DNA of 64,000 nt from Saccharopolyspora aridisoli (lineage in GTDB: Bacteria; Actinomycetota; Actinomycetes; Mycobacteriales; Pseudonocardiaceae). How positions within the stretch are numbered: the stretch's first letter is position 1; every line of letters begins with the position of its first letter. The stretch is from the NCBI RefSeq assembly GCF_004348445.1, contig NZ_SMKV01000009.1:124001-188000 (forward strand). Direction: 5' to 3'. A model generated the notes under the pieces. That model saw only the letters and a program-made list of their open reading frames with translations. It ran no database searches and was not told where the DNA came from. Below, piece by piece: positions 1 through 8,181 of the stretch. Both the position numbers and the translations under genes were made by a program.

Positions 1-392
1 TCGATGGCTCGGGCCGGATCCAGCGGTGGGCCCTGGCCGGTGAGCTGGTCGATGATCAACCAGATGTCGGTGAACGAGGCGTGGTCCGTGCCCCGGATCG
101 CAAGCCATCGCTTCCAGCCGTGGATACCCGGCCACGCCTGACCCCACGTCGGATCTTGGTCGCCCTCCCAGGCTTGGGCGTTGCGCACCAGCAGCACCGG
201 GCGGTCGAGACCGGCCACGGATTCCGGCCGGGGGATGGTGCCGTCGAGGTTGGCCGCGGCATCGATCCGCGGGTCGCGCCGTTGGAGGGTCAGCGCGCTG
301 GCGCCGCCGATCGAATGGCCCGCCACCCCGATGCGCTCGCCGTCGACGAACGGCAGCGCGGACCGCCGTGGAACCTGGAACAAACCGTGCCG
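1..392 (-). pseudogene. alpha/beta hydrolase, C-terminal fragment (runs off window)
   Basis: The minus-strand frame reads as the second half of an alpha/beta hydrolase of the platelet-activating-factor acetylhydrolase type. It has the nucleophile elbow GVAGHSIGGA, preceded by ALPFVDGERI, and a later RGTDHASFTDI segment that would carry the catalytic His. The frame is closed by a TGA at 393-395, only about 6-12 codons before recognisable homology begins, so the N-terminal half and a proper start are missing. The 3' end lies beyond position 1. The missing part is replaced by a remnant of a different gene, which suggests a deletion that fused two genes. Inactive as a hydrolase unless the missing half is encoded elsewhere. 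Confidence 0.6.
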
Positions 393-527
393 TCAGGCCA
401 GTGGTCGAACAGCCTCGGCAGGATCGCGTAGCCGAGAACGACCAGGTGATGCCCGTTCCACTCCACCGCGAACCCGCTGCACGCAACCGGGTTCCGGGAA
501 GGCCGCGCAGCTGCCGAGCACGGTCAC
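380..527 (-). pseudogene. MBL-fold metallo-hydrolase, N-terminal remnant
   Basis: A GTG at 525-527 overlaps the TGA of the nitroreductase gene (GTGA), the usual arrangement of a translationally coupled second gene. It begins VTVLGSCAAFPEPG, like the beta-strand start of RNase Z-like MBL-fold enzymes. Homology continues one frame over as ACSGFAVEWNGHHLVV and then ILPRLFDHWPDGTV, so a one-base shift lies near 481-487. The metal-binding HxHxDH motif that should follow never appears: the sequence passes directly into the hydrolase fragment near 375-380. The assignment rests on pattern recognition of a short segment. Confidence 0.5.
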
Positions 528-1027
528 CCGCCGCACTGGTCCGGAGGCGTCTCGATCAGCTCGACCAACGGCAAGGTCGTGCCGAACTCCGAGATGGGGG
601 CGCCCAACGTCCGCTCGAAGACCGGGCGCAGCTTGGCCCAGGCGCGGGGATTCCTGGCGGCGTAGCGCCGGAGGGTCTCCGCCGCCTCGGCAGGCGTGAG
701 CCTCCTGGCCTCCACCGGAATTCGCGTACGGGCGCCGATGGAGACGTGGGCGCGGGGGTGGGCGTCGAGGTTGCGCAGCCACTGAGTTCGCTCGCCGAAA
801 CCAGCGGCCAGGACGTAGCCGGATTCCGTTCGGTCGACGACCTCCAGGACCACGTACCTGGGCTGTTGGGACTTCCGGCCGAGGTGTTCGAGCATGAGCA
901 GGCGTTGCCCGAACACCCTGCCCAGACCCGCGCGGAAGATCCAGATCGGCGCCCGGACCAGCCACCTGGTGCGCAGCAGCCTCGCGGTCAGGTCCGCGAC
1001 CCGCGAGGACCGTCGGTCATCCGTCAT
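524..1027 (-). CDS. nitroreductase/deazaflavin (F420H2)-dependent oxidoreductase family protein
   Basis: A 167-residue protein of the Ddn-like split beta-barrel family, which in actinobacteria usually binds F420H2 and reduces quinones or activated olefins. Typical features are the N-terminal helix with WLVRAPIWIFRAGLGRV, the LMLEHLGRKSQQPRYVVLEVV strand pair, and VLAAGFGERTQWLRNLDAHP followed by the basic VSIGARTRIPVEARRL segment. Length is usual for the family. The start at 1027 gives MTDDRRSSRV. It is the first gene of what was a two-gene unit with the MBL-fold remnant behind it. Substrate cannot be told from sequence. Confidence 0.85.
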   Translation of the reverse strand: MTDDRRSSRVADLTARLLRTRWLVRAPIWIFRAGLGRVFGQRLLMLEHLGRKSQQPRYVVLEVVDRTESGYVLAAGFGERTQWLRNLDAHPRAHVSIGARTRIPVEARRLTPAEAAETLRRYAARNPRAWAKLRPVFERTLGAPISEFGTTLPLVELIETPPDQCGG

Positions 1028-1127
1028 CCGACCAGCAGAGCACAGAACCCGCCCCGTGACCCGGCAATTCGGTGGACGCGGCTGAGAAGATGTCCGAGAT
1101 CTCGAAAACTTCCTAGTGCTTGGGGGA

Positions 1128-1784
1128 ATGGTGGATCCGAGGGACGCCGACGCGAGCCGGTTCGCCGGAGAAGCGTTGTCGCAAGGACGACCGACGGGCT
1201 GGTTCGAGCCGCTCTACGCCGCGGCTTCCGATGGTGAGGCCGTGGTGCCGTGGGACTTGGAGGCACCGCACGGACTGCTGCCCGAATGGGGGCGCGACGT
1301 GGACGGTTCCAACCGGTCGGCGCTGGTGGTCGGCTGCGGGTACGGGCGGGACGCCGAATTCGTGGCCTCGCTCGGATTTCGGACCACGGCTTTCGACATC
1401 TCCGCGACCGCGATCCGCGACGCCCGCGCGCGACATGCCGGGTCCGCGGTCGAGTACGTGACCGCTGACCTGCTCGACCCGCCCGCGGAGTGGATCGGCG
1501 GGTTCGACTTCGTGTTGGAGTCGATCACCGTGCAGTCGATGCCGCTGTCGCTGCGCGCGGCGGCCACCGAACGGGTCGCGGCGATGGTCGCGCCGGGCGG
1601 CGAGCTGCTGGTGATCTCCGGGGTGCGAGCCGAAGGCACCGATGTGGACGGTCCACCGTGGCCGCTGACCCGCAGCGAGATCGAGGCTTTCGCCACCGGC
1701 GACCTGCGGGTGGAGCGGATCGAGCAGGCGCCGCTGCCGGCGAACCCGGACATGCCCTCCTGGCGGGCGCTGTTCAGGCGCTGA
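1128..1784 (+). CDS. class I SAM-dependent methyltransferase
   Basis: About 218 residues of thiopurine S-methyltransferase-like type. The SAM-binding motif I is ALVVGCGYGRDAEF, the motif II acidic residue lies in TTAFDISATAI, and motif IV-like FDFVLESITVQSM follows. The C-terminus resembles the strand-5/6 region of TPMT-like enzymes (PPWPLTRSEIEAF). The frame is open from a GTG at 1116, but ATG 1128 directly follows a purine-rich stretch and is preferred. The substrate is unknown. A stem-loop after the stop separates it from the convergent inhibitor gene. Confidence 0.8.
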   Translation: MVDPRDADASRFAGEALSQGRPTGWFEPLYAAASDGEAVVPWDLEAPHGLLPEWGRDVDGSNRSALVVGCGYGRDAEFVASLGFRTTAFDISATAIRDARARHAGSAVEYVTADLLDPPAEWIGGFDFVLESITVQSMPLSLRAAATERVAAMVAPGGELLVISGVRAEGTDVDGPPWPLTRSEIEAFATGDLRVERIEQAPLPANPDMPSWRALFRR

Positions 1785-1788
1785 GCCG

Positions 1789-1822
1789 TGCTCGGCGGGC
1801 TCGAAGCCGAACCCGCCGAGCA
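1789..1822. terminator. bidirectional stem-loop terminator
   Basis: Perfect 11-bp inverted repeat TGCTCGGCGGG / CCCGCCGAGCA with a 12-base loop. It lies between the 3' ends of the convergent methyltransferase and protease-inhibitor genes. Confidence 0.6.
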
Positions 1823-1828
1823 GCGACC

Positions 1829-2224
1829 TCACAGATCGAAGACGACGCCGGTCTTGACCTGCAGCGTGCAGCTGTTGGAGAAGGTCTGGGTGTAGCTGAT
1901 CTCCTTGCCGCGCCACTTGCCTTCGATCTTCGCCGTGACGGGCTGGTACTGCATCGTGCAGACCTTCGAGACGTTGGCCTCCATCGCGGTGAAGTCGCCG
2001 TTGACCTTCCTCAGCTCCTCGCACGCCTTGGCCGCGTGCTTGTGCGTGCCACCCGACGGGTGGCACTTGAGCTCACCGAACTTGTTCGCGGTGATGTCGC
2101 GACTCTGAACGGTCAGGCGCATCGTGCTGTCAGCCGGCGCCGCGTGGGCGATTCCGGGGATGACTGCGGTTCCGGCGATGAGGGCCGAGGCGAGAAGCAC
2201 TCGGCGAGTCAGTTTCGCAAACAC
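1829..2224 (-). CDS. secreted subtilisin inhibitor-like (SSI family) protease inhibitor
   Basis: 131 residues. An N-terminal signal peptide (RR, a hydrophobic stretch, then GIAHA|APADS, cleavage near residue 28) is followed by one SSI domain. Four cysteines (about residues 54, 68, 89 and 119) fit the two disulfides of Streptomyces subtilisin inhibitor. CEELRKVNGDF and the C-terminal FSNSC...VVFDL match the family. The reactive loop is VC-T-M-Q-YQPV, placing Met91 at P1 and Gln92 at P1', compared with Met-Val in SSI itself. Met at P1 predicts inhibition of subtilisin-like enzymes. GTG start at 2224 with a GAGGA ribosome site. The gene stands alone with its own promoter region. Confidence 0.9.
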   Translation of the reverse strand: MFAKLTRRVLLASALIAGTAVIPGIAHAAPADSTMRLTVQSRDITANKFGELKCHPSGGTHKHAAKACEELRKVNGDFTAMEANVSKVCTMQYQPVTAKIEGKWRGKEISYTQTFSNSCTLQVKTGVVFDL

Positions 2225-2538
2225 CGTTCCTCAACTTTCCTGTTGCAGGATTTCGGTTCAGCTGTTGCGCGGGAAACCAACTGCGCGCCAACGCTTCCCG
2301 CGAGTCTGAATTGATGGCTGGCGAACCCGCCACACCGGGTGCGCCACACGCTACTGCATTACTCGCCGTAATCCAAAGTCACCCAATTCAGCGACATACT
2401 GGGTCATTACGCACGAGTAGTCACACGTCTACTGAGGACAATTGTTCCTCGGCGATCCCAAATGATGAATCGGGGTTCCGCTTCCTTTGGAATCGTCCGG
2501 TGGAACGCCCAGAACTCTAGCGCGCGGTGCGCTGGTTT
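2225..2538. other. AT-richer intergenic region upstream of the inhibitor gene
   Basis: About 310 bases without a credible gene, noticeably lower in GC than the surroundings. It must hold the promoter of the inhibitor gene. An inverted repeat AGTAG-N8-CTACT at 2416-2433 is a possible operator. Nothing else was recognised. Confidence 0.4.
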
Positions 2539-3279
2539 TCAGAACTTCGACGTGAGACCGCCGTCGACGGCCAGCGTCTGACCGGTGATGAACGACGCCT
2601 CATCGCTGGCCAGGAACACCACCGCACCCGCGATCTCCTCCGGACGTCCCCACCGCCCCAGAGCCGTGCGCGTGCGCTGCCACTCCGACCAGCTCGGGTC
2701 CTCGGCAAAAGTAGCGTTGACCTCTGTGGCGAACGTTCCCGGAGCCACCGCGTTGACCGTGATCCCCGACGGCCCGAGATCAGCCGCCAACGCGCGCGTC
2801 AGCCCTTCCAGACCCGCCTTCGCCGCCGGATAACCGACATCGCCGACACGCCCCAACTGCGCGATCACCGACGAGATGTTGATGATCCGCCCCGGCTCAC
2901 CCCGCGCGACCAACCCTTCCGCGACCACCTGCGACAACGCGTACGCGGTGATGGGGTGGTCCTCCAACAACCGGGCCAGGTCCGCGGGCGTGAGCTCAGC
3001 GACGCCTCGCCGATCCCGCTGACCGACGTTGTTGACCAGCACGTCCGGCTCCAGACCGCGCACCAGGTCCGGCGCCCCGGGATCGGTGACGTCGAAGACC
3101 GCCGCCTCGACCGAAAGCCCTTCGCCGCGCAGCTCCTCCGCAGAGGCGCCCAACACGTCGGGGTCCCTGCCGTTGAGCACCACGTGCGCGCCTGACCGGG
3201 CCAACCCGCGCGCCATCTCCAGCCCCAGACCACGCGTCGAACCCGTGACGAGCGCTTTCCTGCCGACGAGCGAGAACAT
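2539..3279 (-). CDS. SDR family oxidoreductase (gluconate 5-dehydrogenase-like)
   Basis: 246-residue classical short-chain dehydrogenase. The Rossmann motif is VTGSTRGLGLEMA, the adenine-binding D is in VFDVTD, NNVG lies at strand beta4, the catalytic Ser is in IINISSVI, the YxxxK pair is YPAAK, and the C-terminus ends with ITGQTLAVDGG. The family oxidises sugar acids or polyols, or reduces ketones, with NAD(P). The frame extends to 3309, but the ATG at 3279 has GGAGGAG at good spacing and is chosen. It is probably transcribed alone. Confidence 0.88.
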   Translation of the reverse strand: MFSLVGRKALVTGSTRGLGLEMARGLARSGAHVVLNGRDPDVLGASAEELRGEGLSVEAAVFDVTDPGAPDLVRGLEPDVLVNNVGQRDRRGVAELTPADLARLLEDHPITAYALSQVVAEGLVARGEPGRIINISSVIAQLGRVGDVGYPAAKAGLEGLTRALAADLGPSGITVNAVAPGTFATEVNATFAEDPSWSEWQRTRTALGRWGRPEEIAGAVVFLASDEASFITGQTLAVDGGLTSKF

Positions 3280-3315
3280 GCCGGGGTCTCCTCCAGGCCG
3301 AACCGTCACGACGGT

Positions 3316-3573
3316 TCACACCGTAGCCCGACCCCCCACGTCGTCGGACCGCCGCCGACCACGCGGCCGCCGGGGTGTTCTGCCGACGCGCACCAGCCAG
3401 CGGCCATCGGATCGCCAACGTAGTTCGGTGCGCGCTCCGAGTGGTAGTTCTGCCAGACCTTCACCGCGGCGACGTCGGGCCGCGAGCATTCCCTCGGCGT
3501 CCTTGGCGCGCTGCGTCCGCTGGACCTCCGCAACGACCCGCTCGATCGCCGCTCGGATGTTCTCCACAGTCAT
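3316..3573 (-). CDS. small hypothetical protein, possibly frameshifted
   Basis: The frame starts MTVENIRAAIERVVAEVQR, a plausible helical start in good high-GC codons. After about residue 33 the codon pattern of this frame breaks down (CTA, CCA, GAA), while the adjacent frame (stop near 3306) becomes codon-typical with DVAAVKVWQNYHSERAPNY. This suggests a one-base shift near 3475. No family is assigned with confidence. The start resembles small actinobacterial coiled-coil proteins beginning MTVENIR, but that is only an impression. Confidence 0.35.
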   Translation of the reverse strand: MTVENIRAAIERVVAEVQRTQRAKDAEGMLAARRRRGEGLAELPLGARTELRWRSDGRWLVRVGRTPRRPRGRRRSDDVGGRATV

Positions 3574-3660
3574 GCCACCAGCCCCGAACTTCGACCAAAG
3601 TTGAAGTCAAACCCCCGCGACCGAGCTGCCGCTGCCGAGCATCGGTGCCAGGCTGACGGC

Positions 3661-4254
3661 ATGCTTGCGAAAGACTTCGACTGGCCCCAGGCGCTCCGGG
3701 AGCAGTGGGAGTGGCATTGGACCAACCTGGTCCGGCCGCGCCTCGAAGGCCTGACCGACGACGAGTACTTCTGGTCGCCGGTCCCCAACGCCTGGAGCGT
3801 CCGGCCCCGCGGCGCCTCGAACGCGCAGATCCAGGTCGGCGCCGGGATCTTCACGATCGACTACGGCTTCCCCGCGCCGGATCCAGCACCGTTCACCACG
3901 ATCGCCTGGCGGCTCGGCCACGTCATCGTCGGCGTGCTCGCCGCCCGCAGCGCCGCGCACTTCGGCGCGCCCGAGGCGAGCTACGAATCCTGGGAGTACG
4001 CGGGGGATGCGGCCACCGCGCTCGGCCAGCTCGAAACCCAGCTCGACGTCTGGCTCACCGGACTGCACCGCCTCACCGAAGCCCAGCTCCGCGAACCCGT
4101 CGGCCACAAGGAGCTCTACCCGACCGCACCCATGGCAGAACTGGTCCTGCACATCAACCGCGAACTCATCCACCACCTCTCCGAGGTCTGCCTCATCCGA
4201 GACCTCTACACCCACAGCCAGAGCACGTCGTCTCGACGGATCCGAGGTCAATAG
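3661..4254 (+). CDS. DinB superfamily protein
   Basis: About 197 residues of the DinB/YfiT-like four-helix bundle, whose members are often metal-binding thiol-dependent enzymes. The three expected metal-ligand His positions are visible in WRLGHVIVG (helix 2) and in HINRELIHHLSEVCLIRDLY (helix 4). The N-terminal DFDWPQALREQWEWHW and the WSVRP turn also fit. ATG 3661 is chosen; the frame extends upstream to 3601 with unconvincing sequence. The ribosome site is weak. No neighbour suggests a pathway. Confidence 0.8.
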   Translation: MLAKDFDWPQALREQWEWHWTNLVRPRLEGLTDDEYFWSPVPNAWSVRPRGASNAQIQVGAGIFTIDYGFPAPDPAPFTTIAWRLGHVIVGVLAARSAAHFGAPEASYESWEYAGDAATALGQLETQLDVWLTGLHRLTEAQLREPVGHKELYPTAPMAELVLHINRELIHHLSEVCLIRDLYTHSQSTSSRRIRGQ

Positions 4255-4461
4255 GTGTGTGGGCGGGGTTGCCCATGCGCGGGGAATGGACAGGGGGTCG
4301 GCGCGTGTCGGCCCTCGTGACTTCGCAGGCTCCTGGGCCGGTTCTCGGTGGGGGTGCCCGGAGCCAGCCGGACTCCAGGGTCGTGCTGCGGTTCCAGCTG
4401 GCGTCGAGGTGCTCGCCGGTGGTGCGCGGGACGAAGTCCCAGGCTCCTCCGCGAGCTGCGG

Positions 4462-5862
4462 TTACTCCTGGGCCATGTCGACGAAGCGGCTGTAGTGGAG
4501 CTGGTGGGCGACGGTGATCGTTGCGGTGGGACCTGCACGGTGCTTGGCGACCATGAGGTCCGCTTCGCCCATGCGGGGGTCGTCTCGCTCGAAGGCGTCG
4601 GGGCGGTGGATCAGGATGACCATGTCCGCGTCCTGCTCCAGGGAGCCCGACTCACGGAGGTCCGACAGCTGCGGCTTCTTGTCCGTTCGCTGCTCCGGAC
4701 CACGGTTGAGCTGGGAGATCGCGATCAGCGGGACTTCGAGCTCCTTCGCCAGCAGCTTGAGGTTCCGGGAGAACTCCGAGACCTCCTGCTGACGGGACTC
4801 GACGCGCTTGCCCGAGGTCATCAGCTGCATGTAGTCCACGACGATGAGCTGGATGTCGTGGCGTTGCTTGAGGCGACGCGCCTTGGCGCGGATCTCCATC
4901 ATCGTGAGGTTGGGCGAGTCGTCGACGAAGATCGGCGCTTCGCTGATCTCGCTCATCCGCCGGGCCAGCCGGGTCCAGTCGTCGTCGGTCATGCGGCCAC
5001 CGCGCATGTCGCCCAGGCGGATGCGCGCCTCGGCGGAGAGCATTCGCATCACGATCTCGGTGCGCCCCATCTCCAGCGAGAAGATGACGCTCGCCAAACC
5101 GTGCTTCACCGATGCTGACCTGGCAAAATCCAGTCCCAACGTCGACTTTCCCACGCCGGGTCGCGCCGCGACGATGATCATCTGGCCTGCGTGGAGGCCG
5201 TTGGTCAGGGCGTCGAGGTCTGCGAAGCCGGTGGGGATGCCCTGGGACTCCCCGCCTCGGGACGCGATCGCGTCGATCTCGTCCATCGTGGGCTGGAGGA
5301 GTTCTTCCAGGGCGTGGTAGTCCTCGCTGGCCTTGCGCTCGGTGACGTCGTAGATCGATGCCTGGGCGCGGTCCACGACCTCCTCGATCGCCGCGCCCTC
5401 CGAGCCGTGGTAACCCAGCTGCACGATGCGGGTGCCCGCCTCCACGAGGCGGCGCAGGATCGCCTTCTCCGAGACGATCTCCGCGTAGTAGCCGGCGTTC
5501 GCGGCCGTGGGGACCGTGGCGATCAGCGTGTGCAGGTACGGGGCACCGCCGACCTTGACCAGTTCCTGGCGGCGCTCCAGCTCCGCGGAGACCGTGATCG
5601 CGTCCGCCGGTTCACCGCGGCCGTAGAGGTCCAGGATGCAGTCGTAGATGGCCTGGTGCGCGGGCCGGTAGAAGTCGTTCGGGCTCAGCGCCTCGACGAC
5701 GTCGGCGATCGCGTCCTTGCTCAGCATCATGCCGCCGAGCACGGACTGCTCGGCCGCGAGGTCCTGCGGAGGCTGGCGCTCGAACGTGCTGGCGCCGCCG
5801 GGTGCACCCCCACCGTTGTCCGCGAAGTACGGGTCGTCGTCCCGATCGTCGGGAACCGTCAC
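4462..5862 (-). CDS. dnaB: replicative DNA helicase DnaB
   Basis: 466 residues, a hexameric 5'-3' helicase that unwinds the replication fork and recruits primase. The N-terminal domain (about residues 28-130, AAEQSVLGGMML...) is followed by a RecA-like domain with Walker A ARPGVGKST, Walker B LIVVDYMQLM and the arginine-finger region LRESGSLEQDADMV. There is no intein, although many actinobacterial dnaB genes carry one. The start is GTG 5862 behind a perfect AGGAGGTGA. It lies downstream of the rpsF-rplI run on the same strand, but about 500 bases separate it from rplI, so it probably has its own promoter, overlapped by the DnaA-box-like array. Confidence 0.97.
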   Translation of the reverse strand: MTVPDDRDDDPYFADNGGGAPGGASTFERQPPQDLAAEQSVLGGMMLSKDAIADVVEALSPNDFYRPAHQAIYDCILDLYGRGEPADAITVSAELERRQELVKVGGAPYLHTLIATVPTAANAGYYAEIVSEKAILRRLVEAGTRIVQLGYHGSEGAAIEEVVDRAQASIYDVTERKASEDYHALEELLQPTMDEIDAIASRGGESQGIPTGFADLDALTNGLHAGQMIIVAARPGVGKSTLGLDFARSASVKHGLASVIFSLEMGRTEIVMRMLSAEARIRLGDMRGGRMTDDDWTRLARRMSEISEAPIFVDDSPNLTMMEIRAKARRLKQRHDIQLIVVDYMQLMTSGKRVESRQQEVSEFSRNLKLLAKELEVPLIAISQLNRGPEQRTDKKPQLSDLRESGSLEQDADMVILIHRPDAFERDDPRMGEADLMVAKHRAGPTATITVAHQLHYSRFVDMAQE

Positions 5863-6032
5863 CGGACCCCGTCACCTCCTCCGGCCAGCAGCCTGTCGTC
5901 CGTGCACACCACGGCGACCTGAAGCCTCTCGCACGCGCGCAACCACGCCGTCATCGGGACACCGAGACGGACCGTAGGCGCAAGCGCACGCGCGCGAAGC
6001 TAGATCGCCCGCATAGAGCAGGCAACTCAAGT

Positions 6033-6128
6033 TGTGGACAAACCTCGGGACAACCTGTGGATAGATTGAAACGAGTTGGGGATAACTCCGGACAGCGTTC
6101 CGCGCTGCTGGGGACAACTTGGGGACAA
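6033..6128. promoter_or_regulatory. cluster of DnaA-box-like sites upstream of dnaB
   Basis: Six 9-mers in one orientation match TGTGGACAA/TGTGGATAA (reverse of the DnaA boxes TTGTCCACA/TTATCCACA): 6033 (exact), 6045 (two mismatches), 6056, 6077, 6109 and 6120 (one mismatch each). Start-to-start distances are 12, 11, 21, 32 and 11, close to whole helical turns. Two weaker copies lie at 6176 and 6189. The sites sit in the 5863-6360 gap that must contain the dnaB promoter. DnaA binding is inferred, not shown. Confidence 0.6.
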
Positions 6129-6360
6129 GTAGCCTTGATCGACGAAAAACCCCAGTTCAAAGCCTGCGTACGGGCTGTGGAAGAAATCCGTGGAAAACTC
6201 CTGGCGTGTCGCCACCATCGGCGTGTCGCACTCAACAGCGGTGGGTGATCGCGAAGAGATCATCGTGACCGCCAGTGCACGGCCGGGACACGGCATCGTC
6301 CACCCCGTCACACGAATGCCGGAGTGGACGATGCCGTTCGAAGAGTCCGGTACTACCGGG

Positions 6361-6813
6361 TCACTGCTCGCCGGTCACCTGGACGTTGACGTTGACCGTC
6401 ACGTCGGGGTGCAGCTGCACGTCGACGACGTGCTTGCCCAGCGACTTGATGTGGCCGCGCAGCGAGACCGAACGCTTGTCGAGGTTCGGGCCACCGGCCT
6501 TGCGAACCGCGGCGACGACGTCGCCACTGGTGATCGAGCCGAACAGCTTGCCCTGCGAGGAGACCTTGGCGGTCAGCGTGACCGCGTCCAAGTTCTGCAG
6601 CTGCTGCTTGAGCTCGTGGGCGTGCTCCAGGTTCCGCACGCGGCGGTTCTCCTGGACGCGGCGGATCGTCTCGACCTGCTTCTGCGCACCCTTGGTCGCC
6701 ACGATGGCCAGGTTGCGGGGCAGCAGGTAGTTCCGCGCGTAACCGTCCTTGACCTCGACGATGTCGCCGGACTCGCCGAGGCCGGACACGTCAGCGGTGA
6801 GGATGATCTTCAT
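6361..6813 (-). CDS. rplI: 50S ribosomal protein L9
   Basis: 150 residues. The N-terminal domain begins [19 protein letters not shown] and contains the L9 signature around [14 protein letters not shown] long connecting helix (about residues 45-75) joins it to the C-terminal rRNA-binding domain containing [12 protein letters not shown]. It is the last gene of rpsF-ssb-rpsR-rplI, 20 bases after rpsR. Confidence 0.97.
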   Translation of the reverse strand: MKIILTADVSGLGESGDIVEVKDGYARNYLLPRNLAIVATKGAQKQVETIRRVQENRRVRNLEHAHELKQQLQNLDAVTLTAKVSSQGKLFGSITSGDVVAAVRKAGGPNLDKRSVSLRGHIKSLGKHVVDVQLHPDVTVNVNVQVTGEQ

Positions 6814-6833
6814 GACGTGACTCCTTTCTCAGA

Positions 6834-7070
6834 TCAGCGAGCGGTCGAGGTGTAGGGCAGCAGGGCCATCTCACGCGCGTTCTTCACCGCGATGGCGACG
6901 TCGCGCTGGTGCTGGCTGCAGTTGCCGGTGACCCGGCGGGCACGGATCTTGCCGCGGTCGGAGATGTACTTCCGAAGCAGCGTCGTGTCCTTGTAGTCGA
7001 TCAGCGTGGCCTTGTCCTTGCAGAACACGCAGACCTTCTTCTTCGGCTTGCGCACAGGCGCCTTGGCCAT
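6834..7070 (-). CDS. rpsR: 30S ribosomal protein S18 (zinc-binding form)
   Basis: 78 residues. The core [19 protein letters not shown] and the ending ALLPYTS are diagnostic of S18. Cysteines in VCVFC and a downstream NCSQHQ give the CxxC...C..H pattern of the zinc-containing variant. Actinobacteria commonly keep a zinc-free paralogue under Zur control elsewhere; none is in this window. It is co-transcribed with ssb (50 bases upstream) and rplI. Confidence 0.96.
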   Translation of the reverse strand: MAKAPVRKPKKKVCVFCKDKATLIDYKDTTLLRKYISDRGKIRARRVTGNCSQHQRDVAIAVKNAREMALLPYTSTAR

Positions 7071-7120
7071 TGGTCTTCCTCCTGAACGAAAAACTTCCTA
7101 AGCGTTAGCTGCGGCGAGCG

Positions 7121-7609
7121 TCAGAACGGCGGCTCGTCGCTGAAGCCGCCGCCGGAACCTGCCGGCGGGGCCGAACCCCACGGGTCGTCGGCCGGCGGAC
7201 CGGCCGGGGCGCTTCCACCGCCACCGCCGAAACCACCGCCACCACGGCTGACCTTGTTGACCTTGGCGGTGGCGTAGCGCAGCGACGGACCGATCTCATC
7301 GACCTCGAGCTCGACGACCGTGCGCTTCTCGCCTTCCTTGGTCTCGAAGGACCGCTGGCGCAGCCGGCCCTGCACGACCACCCGCATGCCCCGGGTCAGC
7401 GTCTCGGCCACGTTCTCGGCAGCCTGCCGCCAGATGTTGCAGCGCAGGAACAGCGCCTCGCCGTCCTTCCACTCGCCGCTCTGGCGGTCGAAGGTCCGCG
7501 GAGTGGACGCGACGGTGAAGTTCGCGACCGCAGCACCGGACGGGGTGAAGCGCAGCTCCGGATCGGCGGTCAGGTTGCCGACCACCGTGATTACCGTTTC
7601 ACCAGCCAT
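7121..7609 (-). CDS. ssb: single-stranded DNA-binding protein
   Basis: 162 residues. The N-terminal OB fold (residues 1-115) contains [17 protein letters not shown] and the conserved [19 protein letters not shown] Gly/Pro-rich flexible linker follows, then the acidic tip DEPPF that contacts replication and repair partners. It sits between rpsF and rpsR, the usual actinobacterial order. ATG start at 7609. Confidence 0.96.
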   Translation of the reverse strand: MAGETVITVVGNLTADPELRFTPSGAAVANFTVASTPRTFDRQSGEWKDGEALFLRCNIWRQAAENVAETLTRGMRVVVQGRLRQRSFETKEGEKRTVVELEVDEIGPSLRYATAKVNKVSRGGGGFGGGGGSAPAGPPADDPWGSAPPAGSGGGFSDEPPF

Positions 7610-7653
7610 GACCTGGGGACTCCAGTCTGGTCGTTAGCGGGTACGGGCCTGGA

Positions 7654-7995
7654 TCAGGCAGACGCCTTGGCGGCACGGGCCTTGGCAGCACGCGCGACCT
7701 TGCGGGGCTCAACGATCTTCCGCTGGACCTTGGTCCGCAGGATCGACTCGTTGAGGTTCAGCTGACGGTCCAGCTCCTTGATGGTGGCCGGCTCGCCGTT
7801 GAGGTCCAGGACGACGTAGATGCCCTCGGAGTTCTTGTTGATCTCGAAGGACAGCCGACGACGGCCCCAGACATCGACCTTCTCGACGGTGCCACCGTCG
7901 TTGCGGACGACGTTGAGGAAGTTCTCCAAGGACGGAGCGACGGTGCGCTCGTCCAGGCTCGGGTCCAGGATGACCATGAGCTCATAGTGACGCAT
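7654..7995 (-). CDS. rpsF: 30S ribosomal protein S6
   Basis: 113 residues beginning [19 protein letters not shown], the standard S6 start, with [21 protein letters not shown] in the middle. It is the first gene of the ribosomal/ssb run. The frame has a second ATG at 8004. The AGGAGG is 3 bases from 8004 and 12 from 7995, so neither spacing is ideal; 7995 is chosen because it matches the family N-terminus. The promoter should lie in 8005-8180. Confidence 0.95.
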   Translation of the reverse strand: MRHYELMVILDPSLDERTVAPSLENFLNVVRNDGGTVEKVDVWGRRRLSFEINKNSEGIYVVLDLNGEPATIKELDRQLNLNESILRTKVQRKIVEPRKVARAAKARAAKASA

Positions 7996-8181
7996 GAAGA
8001 CCATTCACCTCCTGTGGACTCACGGCCACGGACTTTCCGTGGCAGGAGGGTCGTTCGCGTCAACGAACCAGGCAACGGTAGCAAGGGCCCCTGACACTGC
8101 TGCGATTGGCCCGCTCGGCGGTACCCGCCACCGTCGGGCGAGCACCGGAGGTCTTCCTCAGTAACCCCACCTGATCAACTG

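Noticed and set aside
4462-5862. Intein in dnaB
   Set aside because: The helicase motifs are continuous and the length is that of an uninterrupted DnaB.
6033-6128. DnaA-box cluster as chromosomal oriC
   Set aside because: No dnaA, dnaN, gyrB or rpmH nearby and no AT-rich unwinding region next to the boxes; the flanks are rplI and dnaB.
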